A stretch of DNA of 64,000 bases from contig JAZKJM010000004.1 of assembly GCA_040384265.1 (NCBI GenBank), positions 1 through 64,000 of the forward strand, in the 5' to 3' direction. Positions 35,790 to 44,501 of the stretch are shown piece by piece (positions within the stretch are counted from its first letter, which is position 1; the number at the start of each line of letters is the position of its first letter). Both the position numbers and the translations under genes were made by a program. The notes beneath the pieces were generated by a model that ran no database searches, was not told where the DNA came from, and saw only the letters and a program-made list of their open reading frames with translations. The stretch is from Pseudomonadota bacterium. GTDB lineage: Bacteria; Pseudomonadota; Alphaproteobacteria; Rickettsiales; UBA3002.

Positions 35790-38024
35790 TTAGTTGGCGC
35801 GTTGTGCGGGCGCCATGGGATTGCGGAAGCTGGTAAAGGCAGTGGTGCCCGGAGCTACGCCTGCAGCGGGCTGGTTGCTGTTGGCGGCAGTGACATTGCT
35901 GTTGGACAGCAATGCCATCACGTCGGCGATGACGTCGCGGTTGGCGGCGATACGGCCACCTTCCAGCCGCAAGGCTGCATCGCGCACCCAGGCAATATCA
36001 CCCAGGCCGCTGCCCGGGCCGCTTTTGATTTTGTCGATGATATAAGCGGCGGATTTTTCATCGGCCAGCAGGTTGGTCAGCCCGCGATTGGTAAAGTCAC
36101 CCAGATCCTTGTCGAGGGTGGCCATCAGCTTCGCCTGATCGGCGGTAAGGACGCTGCGGTCCATGGACTTCATCAGGTTGAGCAGGGCGTTATGGTTGCC
36201 GGGAACGGCGAAGAAGCCCGATAGCGCCTTGGCGTCGACTTGCGCGAAGGCATCCTTGGCGGGCACGCCCTCACTGGCGCGGATAAAGGCGGTCAGCACG
36301 TTGACGGTGCGCTCGCCGTTATCACCCTGATTGGCTGGATTAGTAGCGGTTTCTTTGCCGAAGGCGAGCAGGGCATCGATATTTTGTTTATTGAGGAACG
36401 GCGCTTCGCTGCGCGCAAGGATGGCAAGGTTGGCGGTGCCGGCTTTCTCGACCGAGGCGCGTGCACCACTATTGAGCAGGATGCCCATCGCGCGGATTTT
36501 GGAGGGTTTGTCACTGCCATCATCGACAAAGGCGCCCAGCAGCTTGAATGGGTCAACGCCGTTCGCGTTGATGGCGCTGAGGGCCGGCAGCGTCTCGGCG
36601 GTGAGTTTCGTTTTCAGCAGCGTGAGCTTGGCGCGCATGGCGGGCGGCAGCTCGGCAAGGTTGGTGCTCTCAAGGAAGGTTTTGATCGCGGCGACCGATT
36701 TGGGGTTCTTTGCCACTTCCGGCGACAGCACATACTCGGTGATTGGCGCTTGCAGCGCTTCTGCCGTCAGCGGCTGGATTTTGCCGATGGCGGTCAGCGC
36801 CGTTTTCAGCGCCTCGCCGGGCCTGCCATCAGCACCCATGCCGGTGGTTTGGATGAACTGGCTGAAGGCATTGAGATCCACCGGCAGCTTGGTTTTCAGC
36901 TCCGGCACCGTGTTCACGAAGGCGGCGATGTGCGGCAGGGCATGGATATTTTCCGGCGAGATGGCAAGGCGCACCAGCATCTCCGCCGGGTTTTCGCAGC
37001 GCAGCGCTATCAGGAATTTGGCCGCTTCGGCTTTGCCCAGTGCGGTTTCAATCGCGGTCACCAACTGCGGGTTTTTCTGGGCGGCGCTGATGCAGGATTT
37101 CTCCAGCCCGTCGCTCAGTTTGCTGGTATCGACCAGCTTGAGAAGCTCCGAGACGGGTTTATCGGCGATGACGGTGGCGAGCAGGGTGTTGGCGTCGTTG
37201 TTAAGCGCCGCCACCAGCGATTTGCGCAAGCCATCGGTCGCTTTGCCATCGGCCCCGATGCCATCGCGGATGAGTTTGCTGAGGGCATCGGCCTGCAGCG
37301 GCACGTTTTCGGGCATCACGCGCATGATCAGTTTCAGGGTGTTTTCGCGGTTGGCGTCGTTCAGCAGCACATCCAGCTTCGGCCCATTCACGATTTCTTT
37401 CAGCGAAGCCATCATGGCTTCGGCCGTGGGGCTCTTGGCGGCCGTGCTGCCGGGTTTGAGAACGGCAGCAGCAAGCTGTTGCACCGTGTCGGGTTGCTGC
37501 GTCATCAGCGCGAAGATGGTGTTGGCGTTGGTGAAGGTCTTCAGGTTGACCCGGCCCTTGCTGGTGACCGCATTGGTTTTTGGGTCGCGCTCATCGTTCG
37601 CGTCGCTGACGGTTTTCAGGAATCCATCGAAGGTGGCTTTGTCCTTGGCAATGATGCCGACCACTTCTTCGGGCACCTTGTTCTTGATCATTTTTTCGCG
37701 CAGCGCATTCATGTCCTTGGCGGCAAGGGCGCTGAGCGCAGCGTTCATATCGATGGGCACGCCCACTGTTTCGAACGCATCGAGCAGCTTGGCCTGCAGT
37801 CCCTCGGGAAGCATCTCGATGCCCTTCTTGATCAGGTCCTGGCCCCAGGACGATTGGGCAAACGTGTAAGCGAGGAACCCGGCGATGAGGAGCATGAAGA
37901 TATTATCAAAGCTGATCATATCCCAGAGTTTGCCAAAGATATTCCAGGCCTTATCCGTTTTGTCAGCGACTTCCTCGTCCTCATTCGAGTCCGTGTTGGT
38001 CTGTGGATTACGCTTCTTGCCCAT
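35790..38024 (-). CDS. 744-aa membrane-anchored helical-repeat orphan
   Basis: Residues 1-38 are polar and acidic (NTDSNEDEEVADKTDK). About 42-57 is one transmembrane segment (IFMLLIAGFLAYTFAQ). The remaining 680 residues are almost entirely helical, with an internal repeat: DALSKLIRDGIGADGKATDG near 246-265 and NAFSQFIQTTGMGADGRPGE near 385-404, about 138 residues apart. By the positive-inside rule topology is unclear, since both flanks are charged. Composition and helical pattern resemble parts of the 1392-aa neighbour on the opposite strand. No family recognised. Long open frames on the opposite strand are codon-bias shadows. Confidence 0.82.
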   Translation of the reverse strand: MGKKRNPQTNTDSNEDEEVADKTDKAWNIFGKLWDMISFDNIFMLLIAGFLAYTFAQSSWGQDLIKKGIEMLPEGLQAKLLDAFETVGVPIDMNAALSALAAKDMNALREKMIKNKVPEEVVGIIAKDKATFDGFLKTVSDANDERDPKTNAVTSKGRVNLKTFTNANTIFALMTQQPDTVQQLAAAVLKPGSTAAKSPTAEAMMASLKEIVNGPKLDVLLNDANRENTLKLIMRVMPENVPLQADALSKLIRDGIGADGKATDGLRKSLVAALNNDANTLLATVIADKPVSELLKLVDTSKLSDGLEKSCISAAQKNPQLVTAIETALGKAEAAKFLIALRCENPAEMLVRLAISPENIHALPHIAAFVNTVPELKTKLPVDLNAFSQFIQTTGMGADGRPGEALKTALTAIGKIQPLTAEALQAPITEYVLSPEVAKNPKSVAAIKTFLESTNLAELPPAMRAKLTLLKTKLTAETLPALSAINANGVDPFKLLGAFVDDGSDKPSKIRAMGILLNSGARASVEKAGTANLAILARSEAPFLNKQNIDALLAFGKETATNPANQGDNGERTVNVLTAFIRASEGVPAKDAFAQVDAKALSGFFAVPGNHNALLNLMKSMDRSVLTADQAKLMATLDKDLGDFTNRGLTNLLADEKSAAYIIDKIKSGPGSGLGDIAWVRDAALRLEGGRIAANRDVIADVMALLSNSNVTAANSNQPAAGVAPGTTAFTSFRNPMAPAQRAN

Positions 38025-38130
38025 CGCCTATAGGTACTCCTTCACTATGCATCATAACGGCTCTTGATGACGGTTTGATGACAATGGAGCGATTATTTTC
38101 AGTTTTTGCATGAGCGGGTGCTCTTGCGCG

Positions 38131-39429
38131 CTAGGAAGGGTAATAGTCCGGCCGTTTGCGCAGGTGTCGGCGGAGGGCGATTCTAAGTCGCTGTGTGGCG
38201 GTGAGCGCTATGTCCGGTGTCGGCTGCCCGGCGGCGGTTTGGCAGGCGGGAATGATAGTGCCGTAATAGAAGCGATACAGCTTCGGCCAGCCAGCCGCGA
38301 CCCCGTCATGGCCCCATTTATGGACCTGCTGCGGCACGCGGGCGACGGCTTCGAGGACGATAATCGCCTCCTCGACCAGCGGGTCGGCGTTGCGGTAGAT
38401 ATCCGCATCCGGCGCGAGGTTGAAGGCCATGTCGGCGAGGTAGCGGGCGACCGCATCGCCGTGGCGGTGATAGGGGTGCAGCGTGAAATGCGGGTGGATG
38501 TTCAGGCGCTTGCAGGCGCGGGTGAAGCGCGCCCAGCGGATGAGGCGGCGCAGCTGGCAAACCATCCATGGCGGGGTGTAGCGCAGGCGGGCATGGTAAA
38601 AGGCGACGGCGGTTTCGGCCCGGCAGAGGGCGCGCAGGCCCGCCGCGTCATACTGCGCGGCAAGGCGGGCGAGGTGGCGCTGGTCGTGGATGCGGGCGGG
38701 CCCGGCGATGGGCGAGGCGCGTAGCTGGCTGTGCGCCGCATCGGTCGAATGGCGGCCGAGGATGCCGCGCGCACCGCGCCGCAGATCCGCGAAATGGCCC
38801 AGCTCCTGCCCGGCGATGACCACCATGCGCGCCAGCGCCGGGAAGCCATCCGTGACATAGGTTTTATGCTCGCCCTCGAAGAAGGGGTCGCCCCCGGCCG
38901 AGACATACACGGCGGTGCTGGTGGTTTCGGTCGCCTGCAGCCCGCTGGCGGTGCCGAGGTTCTCCCACTCATGCACCGCCATCAGCTCGGCGACGTTGTG
39001 GGAATAGGAAATAAACAGCTCCGTGCCGCTTTGCAGTAGCAGTTGGATAACCGACGGATGGGCCGATTGCACCAGCACCCGGGCCACGCGCAGCTCCTTT
39101 TGCAGGCTGATGCCGCGTGCTTTTTTCAGCTCGCGCAGCAGGTAATCCCACACATCCGCAATGCCCTGGGCGCCTTGCGCGGGCGCGACATGGCGGGCGA
39201 CCTCGCTGCGGGTGGCGGGGGCGAGTTTGGGGTCGGTCAGCTCGCGCTGGGTGAAAGTTTTGTCGGTGCCGGAGGAGCCGTAGCGCACGTAATTGCGCTG
39301 CGCGTCGGCATGGATGCGCAGCTTGCCCGAGGCAACCAGCGCCTGCGCGAGCGCTTCCAGCGGCGGCGGCATCTCCCATGCTTCGGTCGCGGGGATAAAG
39401 GCGAGCAGGTGGTATTGGTTGGCGGTCAT
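38131..39429 (-). CDS. DUF2748-like conserved hypothetical protein with QELGH motif
   Basis: 432 aa, soluble. The middle third contains TELFISYSHNVAELMAVHEW, SAGGDPFFEGEHKTY and DGFPALARMVVIAGQELGHF, which look strongly conserved and recall DUF2748, a family I know chiefly from Rickettsiales. The QELGH stretch is one residue from a zinc-protease HExxH motif (first His replaced by Gln), so catalysis by that route is unlikely unless another ligand serves. C-terminal half is Arg-rich and helical. Function unknown. Transcribed in the same direction as the 325-aa gene upstream, 39 bases apart. Confidence 0.65.
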   Translation of the reverse strand: MTANQYHLLAFIPATEAWEMPPPLEALAQALVASGKLRIHADAQRNYVRYGSSGTDKTFTQRELTDPKLAPATRSEVARHVAPAQGAQGIADVWDYLLRELKKARGISLQKELRVARVLVQSAHPSVIQLLLQSGTELFISYSHNVAELMAVHEWENLGTASGLQATETTSTAVYVSAGGDPFFEGEHKTYVTDGFPALARMVVIAGQELGHFADLRRGARGILGRHSTDAAHSQLRASPIAGPARIHDQRHLARLAAQYDAAGLRALCRAETAVAFYHARLRYTPPWMVCQLRRLIRWARFTRACKRLNIHPHFTLHPYHRHGDAVARYLADMAFNLAPDADIYRNADPLVEEAIIVLEAVARVPQQVHKWGHDGVAAGWPKLYRFYYGTIIPACQTAAGQPTPDIALTATQRLRIALRRHLRKRPDYYPS

Positions 39430-39468
39430 GGGGGGACGCTAGCCGATGCGGGGCGCAAAGAACAGAGG

Positions 39469-40446
39469 TTAGCTGAGGACATTGCCGCTTGGATTCTTGG
39501 GTCCGAGGGGCCCGTCGATGCGCGTCGCTTCCGCCAGCCGGATCTCGTGGTTGGGCCGGATAAGGCGCGCGGCGGCGGCAAGGGCTTGCTCCATCCCGGC
39601 CACAAGCGCGTGCTGGGGGCGGGTTTCTTCCACCAGCGGCGCGGCATGGGCGGCAACTTCCGGGCTGAGGATGGGCGGCTGGGCCGCATGGGTGGTGACG
39701 CCGTTTTCGATGATGGCCGGTGCCGGTTTGGCGAGGGCCGTCAGGGCCTGCGCGCCGCTGATGCCTTTGGGCAGGCCAATGCCATCCGGCTGTTGCGTGG
39801 CGTTTAGGTGATGCGCGTTCAGGTGGTGCAGCAGCGCCTCGCGTGCCTCAGTGCCCGATGGCAGGGCAATATGCAGCCCTCCGGCACGGTGGGTGATGGT
39901 CAGGCTCGGAGCATCCGGCAGCGCTACCGCTTCCCCGGCAATGGTGATGGCCTGCACGGCCGCCTGCACCAGCATTTCGGGGTGGGCCTTGTGCATCTCG
40001 CTTTTCAGCGCATCCGGCAGCAGTGGGGTGAGGGCTTTGAGCAGGGCTGTGGGCTCGGGAGTGAAGGTGAGTTCGCGGCCGGGTTCGAGTGCCGTGATGG
40101 TGATGGCGCTGGTATCCGCGGTGGTGGTGATGCCGATGCTGGCCGGCAGCGTGGGCGGCAGGCCCAGCGCGCTGAGTGCAGGCGCGGTGTGTTCGGGGGT
40201 GAAGGTGACGCTGCACACGGGCTGGCCGTTTTCGATTGTATAGCGGGCGGTGCCGCCTTGGGCGAAGGGGGCGCAGGTGAGGTCGGGCAGGGTCTCGCCG
40301 GTCAGGGTGAAGGTCATGACGCTGCTGTTATGGCGGTTGCCTTCAAGCGTGGTGACCGTCGCGCTCACATCCTCGCGCGATCCGCTTGCGGGAGTGAGGC
40401 TAAGCCGGGTCACTTCCGGGTGGCTGTTGTCAAGCGTGAGCGTCAC
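39469..40446 (-). CDS. Hypothetical protein, Ala/Pro/Thr-rich
   Basis: 325 aa from a GTG start at 40446 with AAGGAAA about 12 bases upstream. The first 125 residues are beta-rich (Thr/Ser, alternating strands); residues 130-240 contain helices (ALLKALTPLLPDALKSEMHKAHPEMLVQAAVQAI) and a short strand pair; the rest is Ala/Pro-rich, probably flexible. No signal peptide or membrane helix. No family recognised. Likely co-transcribed with the DUF2748-like gene downstream. Confidence 0.6.
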   Translation of the reverse strand: MTLTLDNSHPEVTRLSLTPASGSREDVSATVTTLEGNRHNSSVMTFTLTGETLPDLTCAPFAQGGTARYTIENGQPVCSVTFTPEHTAPALSALGLPPTLPASIGITTTADTSAITITALEPGRELTFTPEPTALLKALTPLLPDALKSEMHKAHPEMLVQAAVQAITIAGEAVALPDAPSLTITHRAGGLHIALPSGTEAREALLHHLNAHHLNATQQPDGIGLPKGISGAQALTALAKPAPAIIENGVTTHAAQPPILSPEVAAHAAPLVEETRPQHALVAGMEQALAAAARLIRPNHEIRLAEATRIDGPLGPKNPSGNVLS

Positions 40447-40549
40447 AGGGGCGCGGTTTCCTTGCTGGTGGTTTTAACCCATCCTACAGGGGAACCCTTA
40501 ACAATCGGTTAAGCCGCGGGGGCCCGCAGGTGATAAAAATCAGAGGGTT

Positions 40550-40626
40550 TGGCGCACCCAGCAGGATTCGAACCTGCAACCGCTCGCTTAGAAGGCGAGT
40601 GCTCTATCCAGTTGAGCTATGGGTGC
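40550..40626 (-). tRNA. tRNA-Arg (TCT)
   Basis: 77 bases on the minus strand with encoded CCA (TGG at 40550-40552 on the plus strand). Acceptor GCACCCA pairs with TGGGTGC; anticodon loop CTTCTAA, anticodon TCT (Arg, AGA codons); T arm with TTCGAAT; discriminator G. The open frame running through it on the plus strand is not a gene. Confidence 0.97.
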
Positions 40627-40630
40627 TTTT

Positions 40631-40773
40631 GCGCTGCCGCCGCATCCATAGAGCTGGCCAATTTCGTCGTCCTTTTTGTGCTCGGTCGGTCATGTACCAT
40701 TCAGGTACACTCCCTGCCCTGTGCGCAAAAACTCCTAGAACTTGCCTCACCTCTATGGATGCGACGGCAGCGC
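40631..40773. repeat. 143-base imperfect palindrome beside tRNA-Arg
   Basis: Outer arms 40631-40653 and 40751-40773 match as reverse complements at 22 of 23 positions. The inner flanks pair imperfectly (TTTTTGTGC against GCGCAAAAA), and the tip is a perfect hairpin TGTACC-ATTCA-GGTACA (40693-40709). It begins 4 bases from the 5' end of the tRNA gene, so on the minus strand it lies upstream of it. Could be a miniature mobile element or a structured RNA. Confidence 0.8.
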
Positions 40774-40883
40774 CGGTGCATAAAATTCAACGCTGGTGAA
40801 GCCATAAACCACTATAAAAACGCTGACAACGCGAATAATCATGGTTATGTGATTTCATTGACCATCATCCTGAGGAGAGCATT

Positions 40884-42569
40884 GTGGCGTTATCGGCAAA
40901 GAAAATAATCGTGGCAGTGATTGGTGTAGTGGTGCTGGGCAGCGGTGCCGCATGGTATGTGGTGAGCGGCCAAACAGTGGCGGCGACGAAGCGCCTGGTT
41001 CTCACCATCAACGGCAAGGTGCATGCGGATGGCAGCTCCCTTAGTATCAGCTATGAAAAACTGCAGCGCACGGGCTTCCCGTCGATTGGCGTACGCTTTG
41101 TCAACCCGGTGCTGGATATGACGCTGCCGGCGGCGGGTGGCAAACTGCCGCTGCACATCAACTGGAAACGCACTGGCACGCTGGATGTGGTGACGGATTA
41201 CATTGCTCATGAATACCGCGTAAACAGCCGTGGCACCGGCGCGCTGGTGCTGATGGCGGGCGACCAGACGATCAATGCCGAATCGGCGGAATCCGATGTG
41301 AAGATGTCGCTGACTGCGCGCAGTTTCAGTGCGTTCAAGGCCTGGAATGCGCTTGATATCCGCGATTCGGCAGCATTTCGTGCTGCGCTTAAGAATGTGG
41401 CGGGCGTGACCATCGATAGCGGGCCGTTGCTGATGAAGGATACGGCAACGGGCAACCCGATTTTTGCGCAGGACAAGGCCACGCTCGCCTTCACCAACCG
41501 TAGCACCGACCAGCGGATCGATTTCGACCTCGACACGCTGGTGCAGGGTTCGCAAGTGTCGCAGGCCTATAACGATGCGATGGCACGCTTGATGACGGTG
41601 CTGATGACGCCTGAAATGCCGATCGACATCGCCACGATGCCGTTTTCCGCCACCCGTGCGGGCAAGCAGGACGCCGATCTGGCGGTCCATGTCAGCATCC
41701 CCACCAGCAATAACGCGGCGCGTGGCGATGGGGTGGTCGATATTCGCCGCCTGTCGCTGAAGAATGATTTCTATGCGCTGAGCCTGCCGCTGAAGCTGTT
41801 GCTGAAGGATGATGGCAGCATGCGTCGCGCGACTGCTGCGCTGGATTGGACGCTGGAGGCAACCCCCGCCGGGGCGGCTGAAATGCAATATGTTGTCATG
41901 ACAGCGCTTAACTTCCTGCCGGAAGTGGCGCGGGCGGGCACCGATGGTCGGCCAGCGATTGACCGTACGGCGCTGAAAGATCAATTTATCGCAGCGCTGC
42001 CGGTGCTCTCGACCCTCGGGCCGGTCAACCTCGCGCTTGATTTTGATGTGGCGATGCCATCGCCGGGCGCGCCCGGTGCGGCACCGGCGCAGGCAAAGCA
42101 ATCGCTCACGGTGCGCCGGATTTTGCTCGGGCATAAACGCTGGAGCCTTTTGCTCAAGGGCGAAGGTGAGCGCGACTCCGCGGCAAGCAATATCGATTTC
42201 ACCCTGACCTGTGCGCAGTGCGACGTGATGGCAGCGGACACGGTGCAAACCGCCCAGCAGCTGCAGGAAGCGCTGACCACGATGTCGCCGGCCCGTCCGA
42301 CGGTGCTGGTCGATGCGGCGACCCTGCCGAAGGTGAACACCATGCTCGCCGAAGTGGGTGCCAAGGATGCGGAAGGTAATGTGGTGTTCGTCATCAAAAC
42401 CGCCGGGCCAAACGACCTGCGTGTGAACGACAAACCCGCCGCCGAAGCCATGATAAAAGTGACCGCCGCCCTCATGCCGCCGCAACCGGCACCGGTGCCC
42501 CAGGTGGCCCCGGCTGTGGCTCCAGCCGCCAAGGTTGCCCCGGCCAAACACAAGCCAGCGCGTCGTTAG
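40884..42569 (+). CDS. DUF2125 family protein
   Basis: 561 aa from a GTG at 40884 with GAGGAGA at the right distance. An N-terminal membrane anchor (residues about 6-27, KKIIVAVIGVVVLGSGAAWYVV), then a long periplasmic beta-rich domain including LQRTGFPSIGVRFVNPVLDM, as in DUF2125. The last 40 residues are Pro/Ala/Lys-rich (VPQVAPAVAPAAKVAPAKHKPARR). Family members are single-pass envelope proteins of unknown function, widespread in Alphaproteobacteria; AsmA-like fold is a possibility. Twenty bases before aguB, so perhaps co-transcribed. Confidence 0.8.
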   Translation: MALSAKKIIVAVIGVVVLGSGAAWYVVSGQTVAATKRLVLTINGKVHADGSSLSISYEKLQRTGFPSIGVRFVNPVLDMTLPAAGGKLPLHINWKRTGTLDVVTDYIAHEYRVNSRGTGALVLMAGDQTINAESAESDVKMSLTARSFSAFKAWNALDIRDSAAFRAALKNVAGVTIDSGPLLMKDTATGNPIFAQDKATLAFTNRSTDQRIDFDLDTLVQGSQVSQAYNDAMARLMTVLMTPEMPIDIATMPFSATRAGKQDADLAVHVSIPTSNNAARGDGVVDIRRLSLKNDFYALSLPLKLLLKDDGSMRRATAALDWTLEATPAGAAEMQYVVMTALNFLPEVARAGTDGRPAIDRTALKDQFIAALPVLSTLGPVNLALDFDVAMPSPGAPGAAPAQAKQSLTVRRILLGHKRWSLLLKGEGERDSAASNIDFTLTCAQCDVMAADTVQTAQQLQEALTTMSPARPTVLVDAATLPKVNTMLAEVGAKDAEGNVVFVIKTAGPNDLRVNDKPAAEAMIKVTAALMPPQPAPVPQVAPAVAPAAKVAPAKHKPARR

Positions 42570-42588
42570 GATATAAGGAGACAAACGG

Positions 42589-43479
42589 ATGGCAAACGCC
42601 CCTTACACAATCGGCATCATCCAGATGAGCATGGTGGCTGACCCTGCAAAAAACGTTGCGCGGGCGGTGGAATTGCTGCGCGAGGCGAAGGCCAAGGGCG
42701 TGCAGGTGGCCTGCCTGCCGGAGCTGTTTCGCAGCTATTATTTCTGCCAGAGCGAGAACCATGACTATTTCGACCTCGCCGAGCCGATTCCGGGCCCGAC
42801 GAGCGATGTGTTCCAGAAGCTGGCGGCGGAACTTGAGATGGTCATCGTCGCCTCGCTGTTCGAGCGACGCACGGCGGGGATGTATCATAACACCGTCGTT
42901 GTGTTCGATGCGGATGGCGCGAATCTGGGCATGTATCGCAAGATGCATATCCCGGATGATCCGCGCTATTACGAGAAATTTTATTTCACGCCGGGCGATC
43001 TCGGTTTCAAGAATTTCGATACGAAATTCGGCCGCATCGGTGTGCTGATCTGCTGGGACCAATGGTTCCCGGAAGCGGCGCGCCTGACCGCGATGCAAGG
43101 CGCCAGCGTCATTTTCTATCCCACCGCCATCGGCTGGCACCCGGCGGAAAAAGCCGAGTATGGCGACGAGCAGTGGAACAAATGGCAGACCGTGATGCGC
43201 GGCCATGCGGTGGCCAACAACGTGTTCATCGCCGCCCCCAACCGCGTCGGCCTGGAGCCGGAAACGGATGGCGGCGCGCTGGAATTTTTCGGCCACAGCT
43301 TCATTAGCGACACTTCGGGCCGCTATATCCAGCATGCAGATGAAACCTTCGAAGGCGTGCTCACCGCGGTGGTCGATCCCCAGAAAGTCGAGAAACAGCG
43401 CCAGTACTGGCCGTTCTTCCGCGACCGGCGGATCGATGCCTACGGCAAGCTCACCCAGCATCCGGATGCGAGCAACTAA
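42589..43479 (+). CDS. aguB: N-carbamoylputrescine amidase
   Basis: 296 aa, full length. Nitrilase superfamily with the Glu-Lys-Cys triad: Glu in ACLPELFRSYYFCQ, Lys in YRKMHIPDDPRYYEK, Cys in LICWDQWFPEAARLTA. The PRYYEKFYFTPGD and GWHPAEKAEYG stretches are typical of AguB rather than of other nitrilases. Converts N-carbamoylputrescine to putrescine, ammonia and CO2. AGGAG just before the ATG; directly followed by aguA. Confidence 0.96.
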   Translation: MANAPYTIGIIQMSMVADPAKNVARAVELLREAKAKGVQVACLPELFRSYYFCQSENHDYFDLAEPIPGPTSDVFQKLAAELEMVIVASLFERRTAGMYHNTVVVFDADGANLGMYRKMHIPDDPRYYEKFYFTPGDLGFKNFDTKFGRIGVLICWDQWFPEAARLTAMQGASVIFYPTAIGWHPAEKAEYGDEQWNKWQTVMRGHAVANNVFIAAPNRVGLEPETDGGALEFFGHSFISDTSGRYIQHADETFEGVLTAVVDPQKVEKQRQYWPFFRDRRIDAYGKLTQHPDASN

Positions 43480-44499
43480 ATGAAATCCACCTTCATCATG
43501 CCGCCCGAATGGGCACCGCAAAAGCGCATCTGGCTGAGCTGGCCGCATGCGCGCGCCGACTGGCCGGGCAAGTTCGCGCCGATCCCCTGGGTGTTCGCCG
43601 AGATGGTGCGGGCGATTACGCCGACGCAACGCGTGGGGCTGCTGGTCAAGGATGCAGCGACGCGCGCTGAGGCGATGGACATGCTCGACCGTGCCGGGGT
43701 GACGCTGACGCAGGTCGATTTCCTCGAAGTGAAAACCAACCGCGGCTGGCTGCGCGATTGCGGGCCGATCTGGGTGCGCGATGGCGCGGGTGCGCTGACC
43801 GCGCTTGACTGGAAATTCAATGCCTGGGCGAAATATGCCAACCACCGCCTCGATAATGCGGTGCCGGAGCCCATTACCGCCTTCACCGGCCACAGCCGCG
43901 TGCTGCCAAAGTATAAGGGCCGTCACGTGGTGCTCGAAGGCGGCGGCATCGAGGTCGATGGTGCAGGCACGGTGCTGGTGACGGAAGAGTGGCTGCTATC
44001 GGACACGCAAGTGCGCAATCCGGGCTTTAGCCGCGAGGATTACGAGGCCATTTTCGCGCAGTATCTCGGTGCGCCGCACACCGTGTGGCTCGATGCGGGG
44101 ATTGTCGGCGACGACACGCATGGCCATATCGACGACGTCACCCGCTTTGTTGCGCCCGGCTCCGTGGTGACGGTGATGGAACGCGATAGCATGGACCCCA
44201 ACGCCGCGATTCTGCAGGCCAACCGCACACGCCTTGGCCGCACCTCGCTCAACGTCACCGAGCTGCCGATGCCGCGCCCGGTGCTGTTCGAGGGCCAACG
44301 TCTGCCCGCGTCCTACGCCAATTTCCTGATTTGTAACCATGTGGTGCTGGTGCCGGTGTTCAACGATCCGGCCGACCAGATCGCGCTCACTGCCTTGCAG
44401 AAATGCTTCCCCACCCGCGATGTCATCGGCATCTACGCCCGCGACCTGGTCTGGGGCCTGGGCACCATCCACTGCCTAACGCAGCAGGAACCGGCGTAG
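43480..44499 (+). CDS. aguA: Agmatine deiminase
   Basis: 339 aa, full length. Peptidyl-arginine-deiminase fold; hydrolyses agmatine to N-carbamoylputrescine. Motifs: RDCGPIWVRDGAG, LEGGGIEVDGAGT, GDDTHGHIDDVTRFV with the catalytic His, and C-terminal GLGTIHCLTQQEP with the nucleophile Cys. Starts immediately after the aguB stop; the pair makes putrescine from agmatine. No arginine decarboxylase is in the window, so agmatine may come from outside or from a distant gene. Confidence 0.97.
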   Translation: MKSTFIMPPEWAPQKRIWLSWPHARADWPGKFAPIPWVFAEMVRAITPTQRVGLLVKDAATRAEAMDMLDRAGVTLTQVDFLEVKTNRGWLRDCGPIWVRDGAGALTALDWKFNAWAKYANHRLDNAVPEPITAFTGHSRVLPKYKGRHVVLEGGGIEVDGAGTVLVTEEWLLSDTQVRNPGFSREDYEAIFAQYLGAPHTVWLDAGIVGDDTHGHIDDVTRFVAPGSVVTVMERDSMDPNAAILQANRTRLGRTSLNVTELPMPRPVLFEGQRLPASYANFLICNHVVLVPVFNDPADQIALTALQKCFPTRDVIGIYARDLVWGLGTIHCLTQQEPA

Positions 44500-44501
44500 C
44501 G

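Noticed and set aside
36240-38033. 597-codon open frame on the plus strand opposite the 744-aa gene (and a 512-codon one in another frame).
   Set aside because: Arg/Gly/His-rich translation with no domain, no ribosome site, and explained by the codon bias of the opposite gene, which has a membrane helix and internal repeats.
29764-40626. Integrative element ending at tRNA-Arg.
   Set aside because: No integrase, no direct repeat of the tRNA end on the other side, and base composition is not clearly different.
40549-40908. Open frame through the tRNA-Arg complement (begins MAHPAGFEPATARLE).
   Set aside because: A well-known artefact of translating tRNA genes; the rest crosses the palindrome.
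40890-42584. 564-codon open frame opposite the DUF2125 gene.
   Set aside because: DUF2125 has a ribosome site, membrane anchor and family pattern; the reverse frame is Arg/His-rich without motifs.
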